A stretch of 14,745 nt of DNA from Blastocatellia bacterium (GCA_013695195.1 JACDAY010000259.1:1-14745); one strand, 5' to 3'; shown: positions 1 to 7,278, counted from the stretch's first letter. The notes: a model not told the origin generated them from the letters alone. Numbers and translations: made by a program.

Positions 1-927
1 CAGCAGTGGGATACCGGAAATCAGAGCGTCGCCGTTCAATCAATGCCGCCGAAGAAACGGTTCTTTTCACCGCTTGTCATTGCTGGAATCACACTGCTCG
101 GACTTTTCCTGCTTGGCGGCGTAGCAATCGGCGGTGCTTACATGGCCGGACTTTTCGGGGGCAGCCGTCCGTCCGCCGCAACCGCATCCAATTCTTCAAC
201 ACCGGAGCTAAAGCCAGTCCCTGCGCCCGGCGTTCCGATTAAAGCGGAGATGATTCAAATTCCCGGCGGGTCATTCCGTATGGGACGCGACGGCGGAGAT
301 CTGAAGGAGAGCCCGGCATATGCGGTTGATGTCGGTAGGTTTTGGATGGATAAGACCGAGGTTACAAACGGCGAATATCTTGAATTTGTAAAGGAAACGG
401 GCTATGCGCCGCCGAAACATTGGGTAAACGGACGGCCGCTCGACGGGACTGAAATGGTGCCTGTCAGGTATGTCGCTTTGGATGATACCGAAGCCTTCGC
501 CAAGTGGAGGTCGAAGCGGGACGGGTTTAAATACCGGCTTCCGACCGAACAGGAATGGGAATATGCTGCCCGAAACGGCGGGAAAAATAATCTGTTCCCG
601 TGGGGAAACGAATGGAATGACGGCGTTTCGATAATGGGCGTAACGGATTCGGAACCGTCGGATGTCGGTTCCAAACCTCAGGGGAAAAATGAGTGGGGCG
701 TAGTAGATCTGATCGGAAACGTCTGGGAGTGGACCGGTTCAGAGCTAAAACCTTATCCAGGCAGTAATGTTGTGGTAGAGAAAAAACCCGGAAAGCGAAT
801 TGTAGTGCGTGGCGGCTCGGCACATGAGGACCCGGCTAAAGTGAAAGTTACTTCCACGTTTCGCGTCGATGTAGCGGCTGACCAAAAGGAAAAGACTATC
901 GGGTTTCGGCTCGTGCGCTCGGAATAA
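1..927 (+). CDS. Membrane-anchored protein with cysteine-free FGE/sulfatase-modifying-factor-like domain, 5' partial
   Basis: The reading frame is open to the window edge (14 codons before the first ATG at 43), and no Shine-Dalgarno site precedes that ATG, so the true start probably lies upstream. Counting from the ATG at 43, residues 9-38 form one hydrophobic membrane segment. A Ser/Ala/Pro-rich linker follows (about 40-66), then an FGE-sulfatase domain to the end. Family landmarks are IPGGSFRMG (73-81), the WMDKTEVTNGEYLEF block (101-115), RLPTEQEWEYAAR (165-177), FPWGNEW (185-191), LIGNVWEW (223-230), VVRGGS (254-259) and the terminal GFRLVRSE. Catalytic family members use two cysteines after the NVWEW and RGGS motifs; here these regions read NVWEWTGSE and RGGSAHE, and the visible protein has no cysteine at all. 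It is therefore probably a non-catalytic, C-type-lectin-fold member acting as a binding or sensing domain outside the cytoplasm. In related bacteria such domains often follow a kinase or zinc ribbon, which could lie upstream. Confidence 0.85.
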   Translation, partial: QQWDTGNQSVAVQSMPPKKRFFSPLVIAGITLLGLFLLGGVAIGGAYMAGLFGGSRPSAATASNSSTPELKPVPAPGVPIKAEMIQIPGGSFRMGRDGGDLKESPAYAVDVGRFWMDKTEVTNGEYLEFVKETGYAPPKHWVNGRPLDGTEMVPVRYVALDDTEAFAKWRSKRDGFKYRLPTEQEWEYAARNGGKNNLFPWGNEWNDGVSIMGVTDSEPSDVGSKPQGKNEWGVVDLIGNVWEWTGSELKPYPGSNVVVEKKPGKRIVVRGGSAHEDPAKVKVTSTFRVDVAADQKEKTIGFRLVRSE

Positions 928-1045
928 ACTGGACTTTCAAGACTTAAATTCTCCGCGGTTCTTGCAATATACTCCCGGCAGAACTCCTCATGATTAAACA
1001 TCCAAACTTTTCATGCTTTGCATCATCGTATGAGTTGGCTAAAAC

Positions 1046-1050
1046 GAGGT
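1046..1050 (+). promoter_or_regulatory. Shine-Dalgarno site that selects the ATG at 1055
   Basis: GAGGT lies 4 bases before the ATG at 1055 but only 1 base before the in-frame TTG at 1052. The spacing favours the ATG as the start of the thioredoxin lipoprotein gene. Confidence 0.5.
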
Positions 1051-1054
1051 ATTG

Positions 1055-1669
1055 ATGAAAGAGTTTTTTTTCTATTCGGCTTTATTTATAATTTTTGCAT
1101 TGATTTTTTCCGGTTTGAGCGCGTGTACGGACACCGCAAATTCGCAGCGCGGGCCGGTAGACGAAGTTCCACCGGCATCGTCGAACGCCGTCACCACCGG
1201 TGACGTGCCGAAGAAACCTTCGGATTTTCCGCCGATAGCGTCAGCGGTAGCGCAGGCCGATATCAAAAATCTCGACGGCAGCACCTTCAAGGTCGCCGAT
1301 AAGATGGGCAAGGTGATTTTGCTCAATATGTGGGCGACATGGTGCGGCCCTTGCCGTGCTGAAATGCCGGCTCTTGTCAGAATGCAGGATACACACGGCG
1401 GACAGAACTTTGAGGTCATCGGGTTGAACACCGATGAAGAAACGGTTGAGGAAATAAACACCTTTGCCGAAAGCATGAAGCTGAATTACCCGCTCGTATG
1501 GGCAGATACGAAACTGCAATCATCGCTTCTCAAGATAAGCAAATTCAATGGAATACCGCAGAGCTTTCTTATTGACCGCGACGGCAATCTTCGCGGGGTA
1601 TTTCGCGGCGCAAATGCCGCCGATATCCGGAAAATGGAAGAATTGGTCGCGAAAGTTGTGGCAGAATAA
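1055..1669 (+). CDS. TlpA/ResA-type thioredoxin-fold lipoprotein
   Basis: This is a probable exported thiol-disulfide oxidoreductase anchored by lipid at a membrane surface facing outward. The first 23 residues form a lipoprotein signal peptide with lipobox LSAC, so Cys24 would be the lipidated residue (numbering from the ATG at 1055). A Ser/Pro-rich linker runs to about residue 60. The redoxin domain follows, with the active site ATWCGPCR (Cys97 and Cys100) and the cis-proline motif GIPQSF near residue 168. Tryptophan just before CGPC and the short SMKLNYPLVW block are typical of TlpA/ResA/AhpC-TSA-like proteins, which reduce cysteines in apocytochrome c or other envelope proteins. The true partner cannot be told: no cytochrome c assembly gene is in view. 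The gap from the previous gene is about 125 bp, so it is probably transcribed on its own. It converges with the minus-strand NFACT gene at 4 bp. Confidence 0.88.
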   Translation: MKEFFFYSALFIIFALIFSGLSACTDTANSQRGPVDEVPPASSNAVTTGDVPKKPSDFPPIASAVAQADIKNLDGSTFKVADKMGKVILLNMWATWCGPCRAEMPALVRMQDTHGGQNFEVIGLNTDEETVEEINTFAESMKLNYPLVWADTKLQSSLLKISKFNGIPQSFLIDRDGNLRGVFRGANAADIRKMEELVAKVVAE

Positions 1670-1673
1670 CGGG

Positions 1674-3110
1674 TCACAAGTCCGGAATCTTCGGCTCAAC
1701 AAGTATCGTTTTAAAACTAGCCAGACTCACAAGCCCTGCCGCCGCTCCTTTAGGTTTATTCACAAACTTTTTTTGCGTGTAATGAACGGCGACTTTTGCC
1801 TGCGATTTCGCCTGGCTGTAAAACGCCGCGATCTGTGCGCTTTCCAGCAAGGTTTTTTGAGGGATTTCCTTTCTATTCGGATTTCGGACTACGACATGCG
1901 AACCCGGATAATCCGCTGCGTGCATCCACAGATCGAGAGATTTGGCTGTGCGAAACGTCAAAAAATCATTATCTTTTGCCTTTTTCCCAACCAATATTTC
2001 AAAACCGTCCGACGAAATAAAGCTTCTGGCGCCGGAACCGGCTTCCGCGTGTTTGCTGCGCGAGGTTTCCGACGGCTTTCTTGAACGATCGGCCGAAATT
2101 TCCCGAAGATAATCTTCGTCTTTCACCGCAATTGCTTCTTCGATCCTTTGCTTTTTCTGATTTAATTTCGCCAATTCCGTTTCCAGTATTTTAAGCCGTT
2201 TCGCAATTTCTTCACCGGCGTTTCTGGCCTTTGTGTAACGCCGAAAAAACCTTTCGGCAGCTTCCGTAATTGAAGTGTCCTTCTCAACTTCGACCGCTAT
2301 TTCGGCGAGGTTTTCATCGTAATAATCCGTTACATAAATTAAATTACCGTCCCGCCTTGCGTTCGCAACGTTTGCGAGCAGCAGGTCGCCAAGCCTTTTC
2401 CATTTACCGGCATCGCCGTGGCGGGCCAAATCTTCGTTCAGTTTTCGGGTGAGCACCTCACGTTTTGAAATTTCCTGTTTCAGCTTGCTCTGCGCCGAAT
2501 TCGCCAAGGTCCCAAAGCGTTTTTCCGCATCTCGCTCAAGGTAAAAGATGTCAAGGCTTTCTGATACGGATTGTCCGGCCAGCAGTATTTTGCTGTCGTC
2601 ACTTTTCTCTTTTCGATTTTCCCCGCGAATTGGAGGTGAATAGCGGTCTCCTGTAATCTGCCCTTCGCCAAAAGTTTCTCGGCTCGTCTCGAGAATAAAC
2701 CCCTTTGTATCCAGCAGGAACATATTTGCAGATCGGCCCGTAAGTTGGGTTTCAAGCGCGTAACGGTGCGTTTCACCCAATTCATCGATTACGGAAAAAT
2801 CGAACGAAAGAATTCTTTCACCGGCTAATCGCGCGATATTTTGAAGAGTGGCTCCGGACAATCGTTTTCGCAAAAAAACTGCAAATGCCGAAGGATTGGC
2901 CGACATTTTATCGAGATCCCTGAGACGCCGCCTTATCAGGTAAATTCGCGGATTTGCAGGTTCAATGCTGATAAAAAGATATTTTGAATCGGTAAGACGA
3001 AAATCTATCGCAAGCTCGAACCGCGACATCTGAAATATCTTCCCGAATTTTCGGCCTACAAGGGCTGTTTCGAGTTCATCGCGAATTTTTTCGAGGGTTA
3101 GAGCGTTCAA
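1674..3110 (-). CDS. rqcH: NFACT-family ribosome quality control protein (RqcH/Rqc2 homologue)
   Basis: RqcH binds stalled 50S subunits carrying peptidyl-tRNA and adds alanine tails to the nascent chain (established for Bacillus subtilis; inferred here). The start is TTG at 3110: an in-frame TAA lies two codons upstream, the next Met is residue 28, and the N-terminus LNALTLEKIRDEL matches the family start. Domains: NFACT-N at about 1-160 (SRFELAIDFRL, ANPRIYLI, ANPSAFAVFLRKRLSGA); a Lys/Glu-rich helical and coiled-coil middle (about 200-340, including RLKILETELAKLNQKKQRIEEA); and NFACT-R (former DUF814) at about 366-470 with LDLWMHAADYPGSHVV (392-407) and VHYTQKKFVNKPKGAAAGLV. At 478 residues it is shorter than the roughly 570 of the Firmicutes proteins, mainly in the middle. 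The Asp-Arg pair needed for tailing in B. subtilis (D97-R98) is Glu98-Arg99 here. No good Shine-Dalgarno site is visible. Confidence 0.88.
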   Translation of the reverse strand: MNALTLEKIRDELETALVGRKFGKIFQMSRFELAIDFRLTDSKYLFISIEPANPRIYLIRRRLRDLDKMSANPSAFAVFLRKRLSGATLQNIARLAGERILSFDFSVIDELGETHRYALETQLTGRSANMFLLDTKGFILETSRETFGEGQITGDRYSPPIRGENRKEKSDDSKILLAGQSVSESLDIFYLERDAEKRFGTLANSAQSKLKQEISKREVLTRKLNEDLARHGDAGKWKRLGDLLLANVANARRDGNLIYVTDYYDENLAEIAVEVEKDTSITEAAERFFRRYTKARNAGEEIAKRLKILETELAKLNQKKQRIEEAIAVKDEDYLREISADRSRKPSETSRSKHAEAGSGARSFISSDGFEILVGKKAKDNDFLTFRTAKSLDLWMHAADYPGSHVVVRNPNRKEIPQKTLLESAQIAAFYSQAKSQAKVAVHYTQKKFVNKPKGAAAGLVSLASFKTILVEPKIPDL

Positions 3111-3131
3111 AAATTAAGTGTGACTAATGAA

Positions 3132-3140
3132 ATTATCCCA
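3132..3140 (-). promoter_or_regulatory. Possible extended -10 promoter element of rqcH
   Basis: On the minus strand this reads TGGGATAAT: an extended -10 (TGN) plus GATAAT, 5 of 6 matches to TATAAT. It lies about 22 bases before the TTG start, which would leave a very short leader and fits the absence of a Shine-Dalgarno site. No convincing -35 is present. Confidence 0.3.
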
Positions 3141-3164
3141 AAAAAATCCGCTAGGAATGATCTG

Positions 3165-3270
3165 TTTGTAGAACACCCAAGTCATAAATTATCCGAGTTC
3201 CGTAGGAAAGGCATGATGTATGCCGTTGCTGCGGAACTTCCAACCTTAGCCTTTACGCAAGTTCTACAAA
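3165..3270. repeat. Nested palindromic element (outer 10-bp inverted repeat around a 19-bp imperfect hairpin)
   Basis: TTTGTAGAAC at 3165-3174 is perfectly inverted at 3261-3270. Inside, arms 3196-3214 and 3220-3238 (19 nt, loop GATGT at 3215-3219) match as an inverted repeat at 16 of 19 positions; one of the three mismatches would be a G-U pair in RNA. No ORF lies inside. The nested symmetry suggests a small non-autonomous palindromic repeat or a structured RNA, and it does not look like a plain terminator. From memory, modules with GTTCCGTAGGAA and TTTGTAGAA cores occur between genes in various environmental bacteria; I cannot verify this here. Confidence 0.65.
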
Positions 3271-3274
3271 TATA

Positions 3275-3292
3275 TAGCTCCTAACGGAGCTA
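3275..3292. repeat. Perfect 7-bp hairpin next to the nested palindrome
   Basis: TAGCTCC at 3275-3281 and GGAGCTA at 3286-3292 form a perfect stem with a TAAC loop. It starts 4 bases after the outer arm of the palindrome at 3165-3270 and is probably part of the same element. On the plus strand a short T-rich run (TTCTTTTTG) follows, but no plus-strand gene lies upstream, so terminator function is unlikely. Confidence 0.5.
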
Positions 3293-3334
3293 AGATTCTT
3301 TTTGTCAATTGAGTTTAGTCTAACGACTCAAATG

Positions 3335-3371
3335 AAAAAGTCCAACGTCAATGTATATCGACCTTGGACTT
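3335..3371 (-). terminator. Rho-independent terminator of the zinc-ribbon/RDD gene
   Basis: Read on the minus strand, AAGTCCAA (from 3371) pairs with TTGGACTT (ending at 3338), and GTC/GAC can pair further inside. The stem runs into five T residues (plus-strand A at 3335-3339). It begins about 25 bases after the stop codon at 3396, the right place and strand for ending that transcript. Confidence 0.6.
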
Positions 3372-3395
3372 CAAACGGATTGGGCTGCAATACCG

Positions 3396-4718
3396 TTAAT
3401 ATTCCTTAATGAGAATTGTTCCGGACGCAATATCATGTGCGGCGCGTTTTTCTTCATTAAAGAAGACCGGCAAAAGCCCTATACCGCCGAAGGCAAGCGA
3501 AAGAAGATAAACAGATGAGCTGACGGCTGCCTGGTGAAGAGTCGGATACGCATTTTCCTCGGCGTCTATAAGCTCGAGTGAAAAAAGCTTCATGCCGAAT
3601 GTGCGGCCGATAAAGCTGAGCGAAACCGTCAGGTATACAAACATAACGATCGCAAAAGATGCGGCAAATGCAAAAAACCCCGAAAACGACAGCCAGCTTT
3701 CACCGGTCAGCATAAACGGCGACAACAGGATAAAACTGGCGAAACCGCCGAGGGCTAAATCGAAAAGCCCCGCGTTGAAACGTATAGAAAGCGGAGCAAG
3801 ATCGTCTATCTCATCAATTTCAATCTCACTATCAACCTGTTCAATTTCCGCAATGCCGGGTTCAGGCAGCGGAGCTTTGATCTGAATCCGGACAGATTTT
3901 TCATCGCGCAAAACGATTTCAGCATCGTCTGTCATCATCGAATTTTCGGCGTGGAAACTTGTCGCTATTTTTGCGGGCTGTGGAAGCGGCGGCAGCTTAT
4001 TAGTATCGAAGCCTTTTTTCTCTATCCGCAAAGATGAAACCAATCTCGGCTTTGCAGCAGCATAAACCGTAGCATTTGTTTCGGCGCGCTTTTCCGGGAG
4101 CTTACTCGAACGCGAAACCACATTAAACGGAAAATTTTTACCGGTTACGGGCTTTGCCGCGACAATCTGCTCAGATTCTTTATTTTCTTCTGTAAAAAAT
4201 ACACGCCGTGAATCTTCGATTCTCTTAAGTGCGTTGGCGACCTTTAAATTTTCGTGAACGGCCGGCTTTGTTTCCTCAACATATTCTACTTTTAATGCAT
4301 TGGCGCCGCTCGTTACCAGTTGTTTTTGATAGACGGCGGGCGCTGCATCCGGCGACGATGTTTCACGATTTGCAACGCCGTTTCTTTGCCTCACCGTATT
4401 TTGGAGTTGCAGCCTCCAGTCCGGCAAAGCAGCGTTTTTATTCTGAAAATCTACCAAAGTCGGACTTGTTTTTTTTATGGCAAGATCGGTCGTGTCAATC
4501 TTAACGGAAACAGGCTTTACAGCTGAAACCGTTTCTAACTGTAGCTGCCTGACGGGAACCGCCGGCAGTGCGGACTTAACCCTGACTTTCACCGGTTCAG
4601 ATGCCGGAGCAATTTTTGAATGAAGTTCCTCCCGAACCGTGTCGTTCATCATCGCTCCGCACGTCAGACAAATCGACAAAGTTGGTGCTAGATCGCGTTT
4701 ACAAACGGGGCACATCAT
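3396..4718 (-). CDS. Zinc-ribbon protein with C-terminal RDD membrane domain
   Basis: The N-terminus carries a CX2CX10CX2C zinc ribbon (Cys3, Cys6, Cys17, Cys20). About 280 residues of low-complexity, charged, Val/Pro/Lys-rich sequence follow with no domain I recognise and are probably disordered. The last ~133 residues are an RDD domain: Arg/Asp in SIRFNAGLFDLALGG (about 311-325), two long hydrophobic segments (about 322-337 and 345-368), the family motif GRTFGMKLFSLELID (about 371-385), a third hydrophobic segment (about 398-418) and a closing HDIASGTILI. RDD proteins are membrane proteins of mostly unknown role; some are linked to ion transport. A cytoplasmic zinc ribbon joined by a long linker to an RDD membrane part suggests a binding module tethered to the membrane. 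Two adjacent ATGs (4718, 4715) could both start it and neither has a clear Shine-Dalgarno site. It appears monocistronic, with a promoter at 4778-4807 and a terminator at 3335-3371. Confidence 0.85.
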   Translation of the reverse strand: MMCPVCKRDLAPTLSICLTCGAMMNDTVREELHSKIAPASEPVKVRVKSALPAVPVRQLQLETVSAVKPVSVKIDTTDLAIKKTSPTLVDFQNKNAALPDWRLQLQNTVRQRNGVANRETSSPDAAPAVYQKQLVTSGANALKVEYVEETKPAVHENLKVANALKRIEDSRRVFFTEENKESEQIVAAKPVTGKNFPFNVVSRSSKLPEKRAETNATVYAAAKPRLVSSLRIEKKGFDTNKLPPLPQPAKIATSFHAENSMMTDDAEIVLRDEKSVRIQIKAPLPEPGIAEIEQVDSEIEIDEIDDLAPLSIRFNAGLFDLALGGFASFILLSPFMLTGESWLSFSGFFAFAASFAIVMFVYLTVSLSFIGRTFGMKLFSLELIDAEENAYPTLHQAAVSSSVYLLSLAFGGIGLLPVFFNEEKRAAHDIASGTILIKEY

Positions 4719-4777
4719 AAGCTTTTATTATTGGTGATTTGGATTTTGTTTCAGAGAGATCAGGACAAATCTACGAA

Positions 4778-4807
4778 AGAATATCAGAAGTTACTTTAAG
4801 TAGTCAA
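4778..4807 (-). promoter_or_regulatory. Sigma-70-type promoter of the zinc-ribbon/RDD gene
   Basis: On the minus strand, TTGACT (4807-4802) and TATTCT (4783-4778) are separated by 18 bp: 5/6 and 4/6 matches to the -35 and -10 consensus. Transcription would start near 4771, leaving a leader of about 50 bases before the ATG at 4718. An inverted ACTTTA/TAAAGT pair (4793-4798, 4811-4816) flanks the -35, one copy inside the spacer, and could be an operator. Confidence 0.5.
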
Positions 4808-4889
4808 TAGTAAAGTGTAGAAAACTTTAAACTAATTCAAGTTGGCAAAATTACATAATAAATGTGGAAAATATTGAAGATAACGTCCC

Positions 4890-5264
4890 TTACAGCAACT
4901 GCCGGCCGCCAAAACCGGTTTCCAGTTCGTGCCACCATTTAATTTTCTCGCCTTCGCCGAGCTGCCAGCAGAGCAATACGACCCGGCCCTCTCTCATACA
5001 CGGAAAATCGATCAGGCCTTTGGAATAGTCCTTTAATTGAACGCCCAGATCATTTAATGCTGTTGTCATTTTTCCAATTTCGTAGAGGGCTTTCACATAA
5101 TTTGAACCGCCTCTCATTCCGCCGCCCGCCTCTGATTTCCCGGCTGCGGCCCGTGCCGAATCACGATAGAGCTCCAATTTCGCATATAGCTTTTGGATCG
5201 TCGTCAGATCCGCACTTACGCCGGGTAATATTTCGTTGGCTTCAGTAATCGTAAAAAGTTTCAT
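4890..5264 (-). CDS. DUF2203 family protein
   Basis: A 124-residue soluble protein matching the DUF2203 pattern from end to end: KLFTITEANEILPGV at the start (2-16), a helical region (about 17-75, with a Gly-rich turn near 46-53), then LGVQLKDYSKGLIDFPCMREGRVVLLC in the middle and the WWHELETGFGGRQLL ending. The conserved block KD..KGLIDFP..REGR..LLCW, then W.HE, is the family signature. No biochemical function is known to me for this family. The start ATG overlaps the stop of the upstream NYN gene as ATGA, so the two are translationally coupled and probably share a transcript. No terminator is evident after it; the 171 bp to the next gene hold that gene's promoter. Confidence 0.88.
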   Translation of the reverse strand: MKLFTITEANEILPGVSADLTTIQKLYAKLELYRDSARAAAGKSEAGGGMRGGSNYVKALYEIGKMTTALNDLGVQLKDYSKGLIDFPCMREGRVVLLCWQLGEGEKIKWWHELETGFGGRQLL

Positions 5265-5977
5265 TGTTCGTCTGTTACGCGAACAAAATCGCCTGAGCTT
5301 TCGATGTCATCTTCGCCGAAGCCGGATTCTACGGCGACGTTGCGGGGAATCCGGGATATTTGCTCTCTGTCGTTATGTCGCAGAATTTCGGGCATCGGCA
5401 TCTCATCCGGCGGAACAAAGGACGGTACATCGTAATCACCGATCTGTGTAATATCCTTGCGGATAAGCTCCGGTATTTCGCCCAAATCTATAAAAAAGTC
5501 AGCTACGTCGATAAGCCGCGGCGCCGTGTTGGAGCGAAATCCGGCAACTTCGACACGACAGCCTTTGTAGGCAACAGCATTTATCGCGTAAACAAAATCT
5601 TCGTCGCCGGAAACCAGAACCGCAGTGTCGTACCGGCCGGCCAGACTCAGCATATCGACTGCGATTTCAACGTCCAGGTTCGCCTTTCGCGTCCCGTCGT
5701 AAAATGTTTTCAGCTCCTTCTGAACGACACGAAAGCCGTTCCGCCGCATCCACAAAAGAAAGCCCTGCTGCCGCTCCGCACCGGTATCCACGCCGGTATA
5801 GAAAAAGGCCCGCAGCAGCCGGCCGTCGCCAAGCAATATACGTAATAGCTTATTATAATCGATGTCGAGCGAATGAAACCGGGCTGCGTGAAAAAGATTA
5901 TTGCCGTCGATAAAAACGGCCACCCGACCGCGATGCCCAAACTTCCATGAGGAGCTTGTAGTCGTGTCAAACTGCAT
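5261..5977 (-). CDS. NYN domain (LabA/DUF88-like) protein, putative RNase
   Basis: NYN domains have a PIN-like nuclease fold in which acidic residues bind metal. Those seen here are Asp24 in VFIDGNNLFH (21-30), Asp102 and Asp108 in ANLDVEIAVDML, and Asp125/Asp127 in LVSGDEDFVYAI (121-132), all in the expected order, so the site looks intact. The domain spans about 17-165; the last ~65 residues (from about 175) are acidic and Pro-rich with no recognised domain. The start at 5977 is supported by a good Shine-Dalgarno sequence (GAGGTC, minus strand of 5985-5990) 7 bases upstream. The gene leads a two-gene operon with the DUF2203 gene through a 4-bp ATGA overlap. RNase activity and its target are inference; the family contains RNA-cleaving and uncharacterised members. 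Confidence 0.87.
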   Translation of the reverse strand: MQFDTTTSSSWKFGHRGRVAVFIDGNNLFHAARFHSLDIDYNKLLRILLGDGRLLRAFFYTGVDTGAERQQGFLLWMRRNGFRVVQKELKTFYDGTRKANLDVEIAVDMLSLAGRYDTAVLVSGDEDFVYAINAVAYKGCRVEVAGFRSNTAPRLIDVADFFIDLGEIPELIRKDITQIGDYDVPSFVPPDEMPMPEILRHNDREQISRIPRNVAVESGFGEDDIESSGDFVRVTDEQ

Positions 5978-6261
5978 TTGTTTTGACCTCTTTCGTTATA
6001 TTCCGCGGCTAATTTGTAATGCAGTCGACGCTGTAAGAAAAGGAAATCGGGGTTCTAATCCTAAATCGTTCTATTTTATCCCTTATTCGACTCTTTATTT
6101 GTTAAATCTAAACTTTCGTCAAAAATAATTTTAAAGTCCAAAATTCTTTCCCGGAGCGCGTTTGCCATCAAAATTAGCTTATCTTTAGTTTGCATCGTCA
6201 ATCAAAATCGGTCAAGCATTATGAATGATTGTGATAAAATTCATCCGGCTTTGAATGCAGA

Positions 6262-7278
6262 ATGGAGAAAGATAACAAAAAAACTTTGGAAAGCGGTTGG
6301 CTGAAGGATCTGCAAATTCAATCTGAAAGCACTGCTTTCAAACCCGAAGAGATGGTTTCCTGTCAAAAATGCGGGAAATCCAACCCTCCGACAAGATTGA
6401 GCTGTTTTTATTGTTCAACTGAGCTGCATGTTCCGGCGCAACACATGCATCTGGCCAAGCTCAATCTCAGAAAACTCGAAAACTGGGAAAAGGGCTGCAG
6501 TATTATATATTTGCCCGTGATCGAAGGCCGCACGGAGGTGGACCTCAGGGATATTGCCCGGCAGCTGTCGATTGACACGGAAGCTTTGAGACTGATATGT
6601 GAATTGAAAAGTCCGGCTCCGATTGTTCGTTTAGAGTCGGCGAGAGAAGCGGAGGCATTTACGCAAAATTTTGCGCAGTCAGGACTACGGTTTTTAATTG
6701 TCAGTGACGAAATTTTGCTCGCTGATAAGCCGCCGGTACGCCTTCGCAGCCTTGAGTTTGGGGGAGAATCTCTCGCTTTGGTTTATTTTAATACAGGCGA
6801 AAAAAAGATTGTTCCGTACGAGGAACTTTCGCTCATCGTAACTGGCGCGGTCTTTGAATCGAAGATCGAATCTGTCGAAAAGCGTAAAAAGAAGGAAATA
6901 AAAGTTCTTCGTGAAACTGAAACTTCATCCGACGAAGCCGTCATCGATTTTTACTCCGCCGCCGATCCCTTCGGTTATCGAATTCCTTCAAAAGGTTTCG
7001 ATTTTTCGTGTTTAGGCGCAGAAAAAGGTTTGCTGGCCGCCGAGAATATGCGAAAGCTGGTTTCAAAACTACGCACGTTTGCTCCATCGGCGCGATTTGT
7101 GGATGATTATCTTGCGAATAAAGAACTATTGGACACAGTTTGGGAAATCGACCGAAGAAAAGACTTCCACGGCCTCCAGCGTACGGGTTTTGGAAGAAAG
7201 GACTTTACCAACGTTGCTTTGAGCAATAATCTCCAGCAATTTACAAAATACTCCAGGCTGCAGCGGCATTTATTATGA
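6262..7278 (+). CDS. Zinc-ribbon protein of unknown function, first gene of the rlmB operon
   Basis: I do not recognise a named family. Residues 1-30 are polar. A CX2CX10CX2C zinc ribbon follows (Cys34, Cys37, Cys48, Cys51). Residues ~65-160 look like a small alpha/beta domain: an amphipathic helix, PAPIVRLESAREAEAFTQNF (118-137), then GLRFLIVSDEILL, a pattern reminiscent of ClpS-like or ferredoxin-like folds (weak inference). Residues ~158-200 read like a beta-rich module (VRLRSLEFGG, KIVPYEELSLIVTGAV), followed by a Lys/Glu-rich stretch and a helical C-terminal part to 338. No membrane segment is seen, so it is probably cytoplasmic. The ATG at 6262 lacks a clear Shine-Dalgarno site. A TAAAAT at 6235-6240 could be a -10 but its -35 is poor. 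Its stop overlaps the rlmB start as ATGA, so the genes are coupled. The 284 bp upstream (5978-6261) are shared with the divergent NYN gene. Confidence 0.8.
   Translation: MEKDNKKTLESGWLKDLQIQSESTAFKPEEMVSCQKCGKSNPPTRLSCFYCSTELHVPAQHMHLAKLNLRKLENWEKGCSIIYLPVIEGRTEVDLRDIARQLSIDTEALRLICELKSPAPIVRLESAREAEAFTQNFAQSGLRFLIVSDEILLADKPPVRLRSLEFGGESLALVYFNTGEKKIVPYEELSLIVTGAVFESKIESVEKRKKKEIKVLRETETSSDEAVIDFYSAADPFGYRIPSKGFDFSCLGAEKGLLAAENMRKLVSKLRTFAPSARFVDDYLANKELLDTVWEIDRRKDFHGLQRTGFGRKDFTNVALSNNLQQFTKYSRLQRHLL

Noticed and set aside
966..973. Promoter of the thioredoxin lipoprotein gene (TATACT at 968-973)
   Set aside because: The -10 is plausible, but no -35 is found at suitable spacing, so it is not listed as a feature.
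1548..2084. 178-codon plus-strand ORF
   Set aside because: It lies across the end of the thioredoxin gene and antisense to rqcH, its product has no recognisable domain, and rqcH on the other strand is clearly a real family member.
4890..5977. Toxin-antitoxin module (NYN nuclease plus small partner)
   Set aside because: The putative nuclease comes first, both proteins resemble widespread core-genome families, and nothing points to neutralisation or mobility.
6012..6072. tRNA-like 3' half (GGGGTTCTAATCC resembles a T-arm)
   Set aside because: The T stem pairs at only about three of five positions, there is no convincing anticodon arm or acceptor stem, and the T-loop motif is altered. It is at most a decayed fragment or chance.
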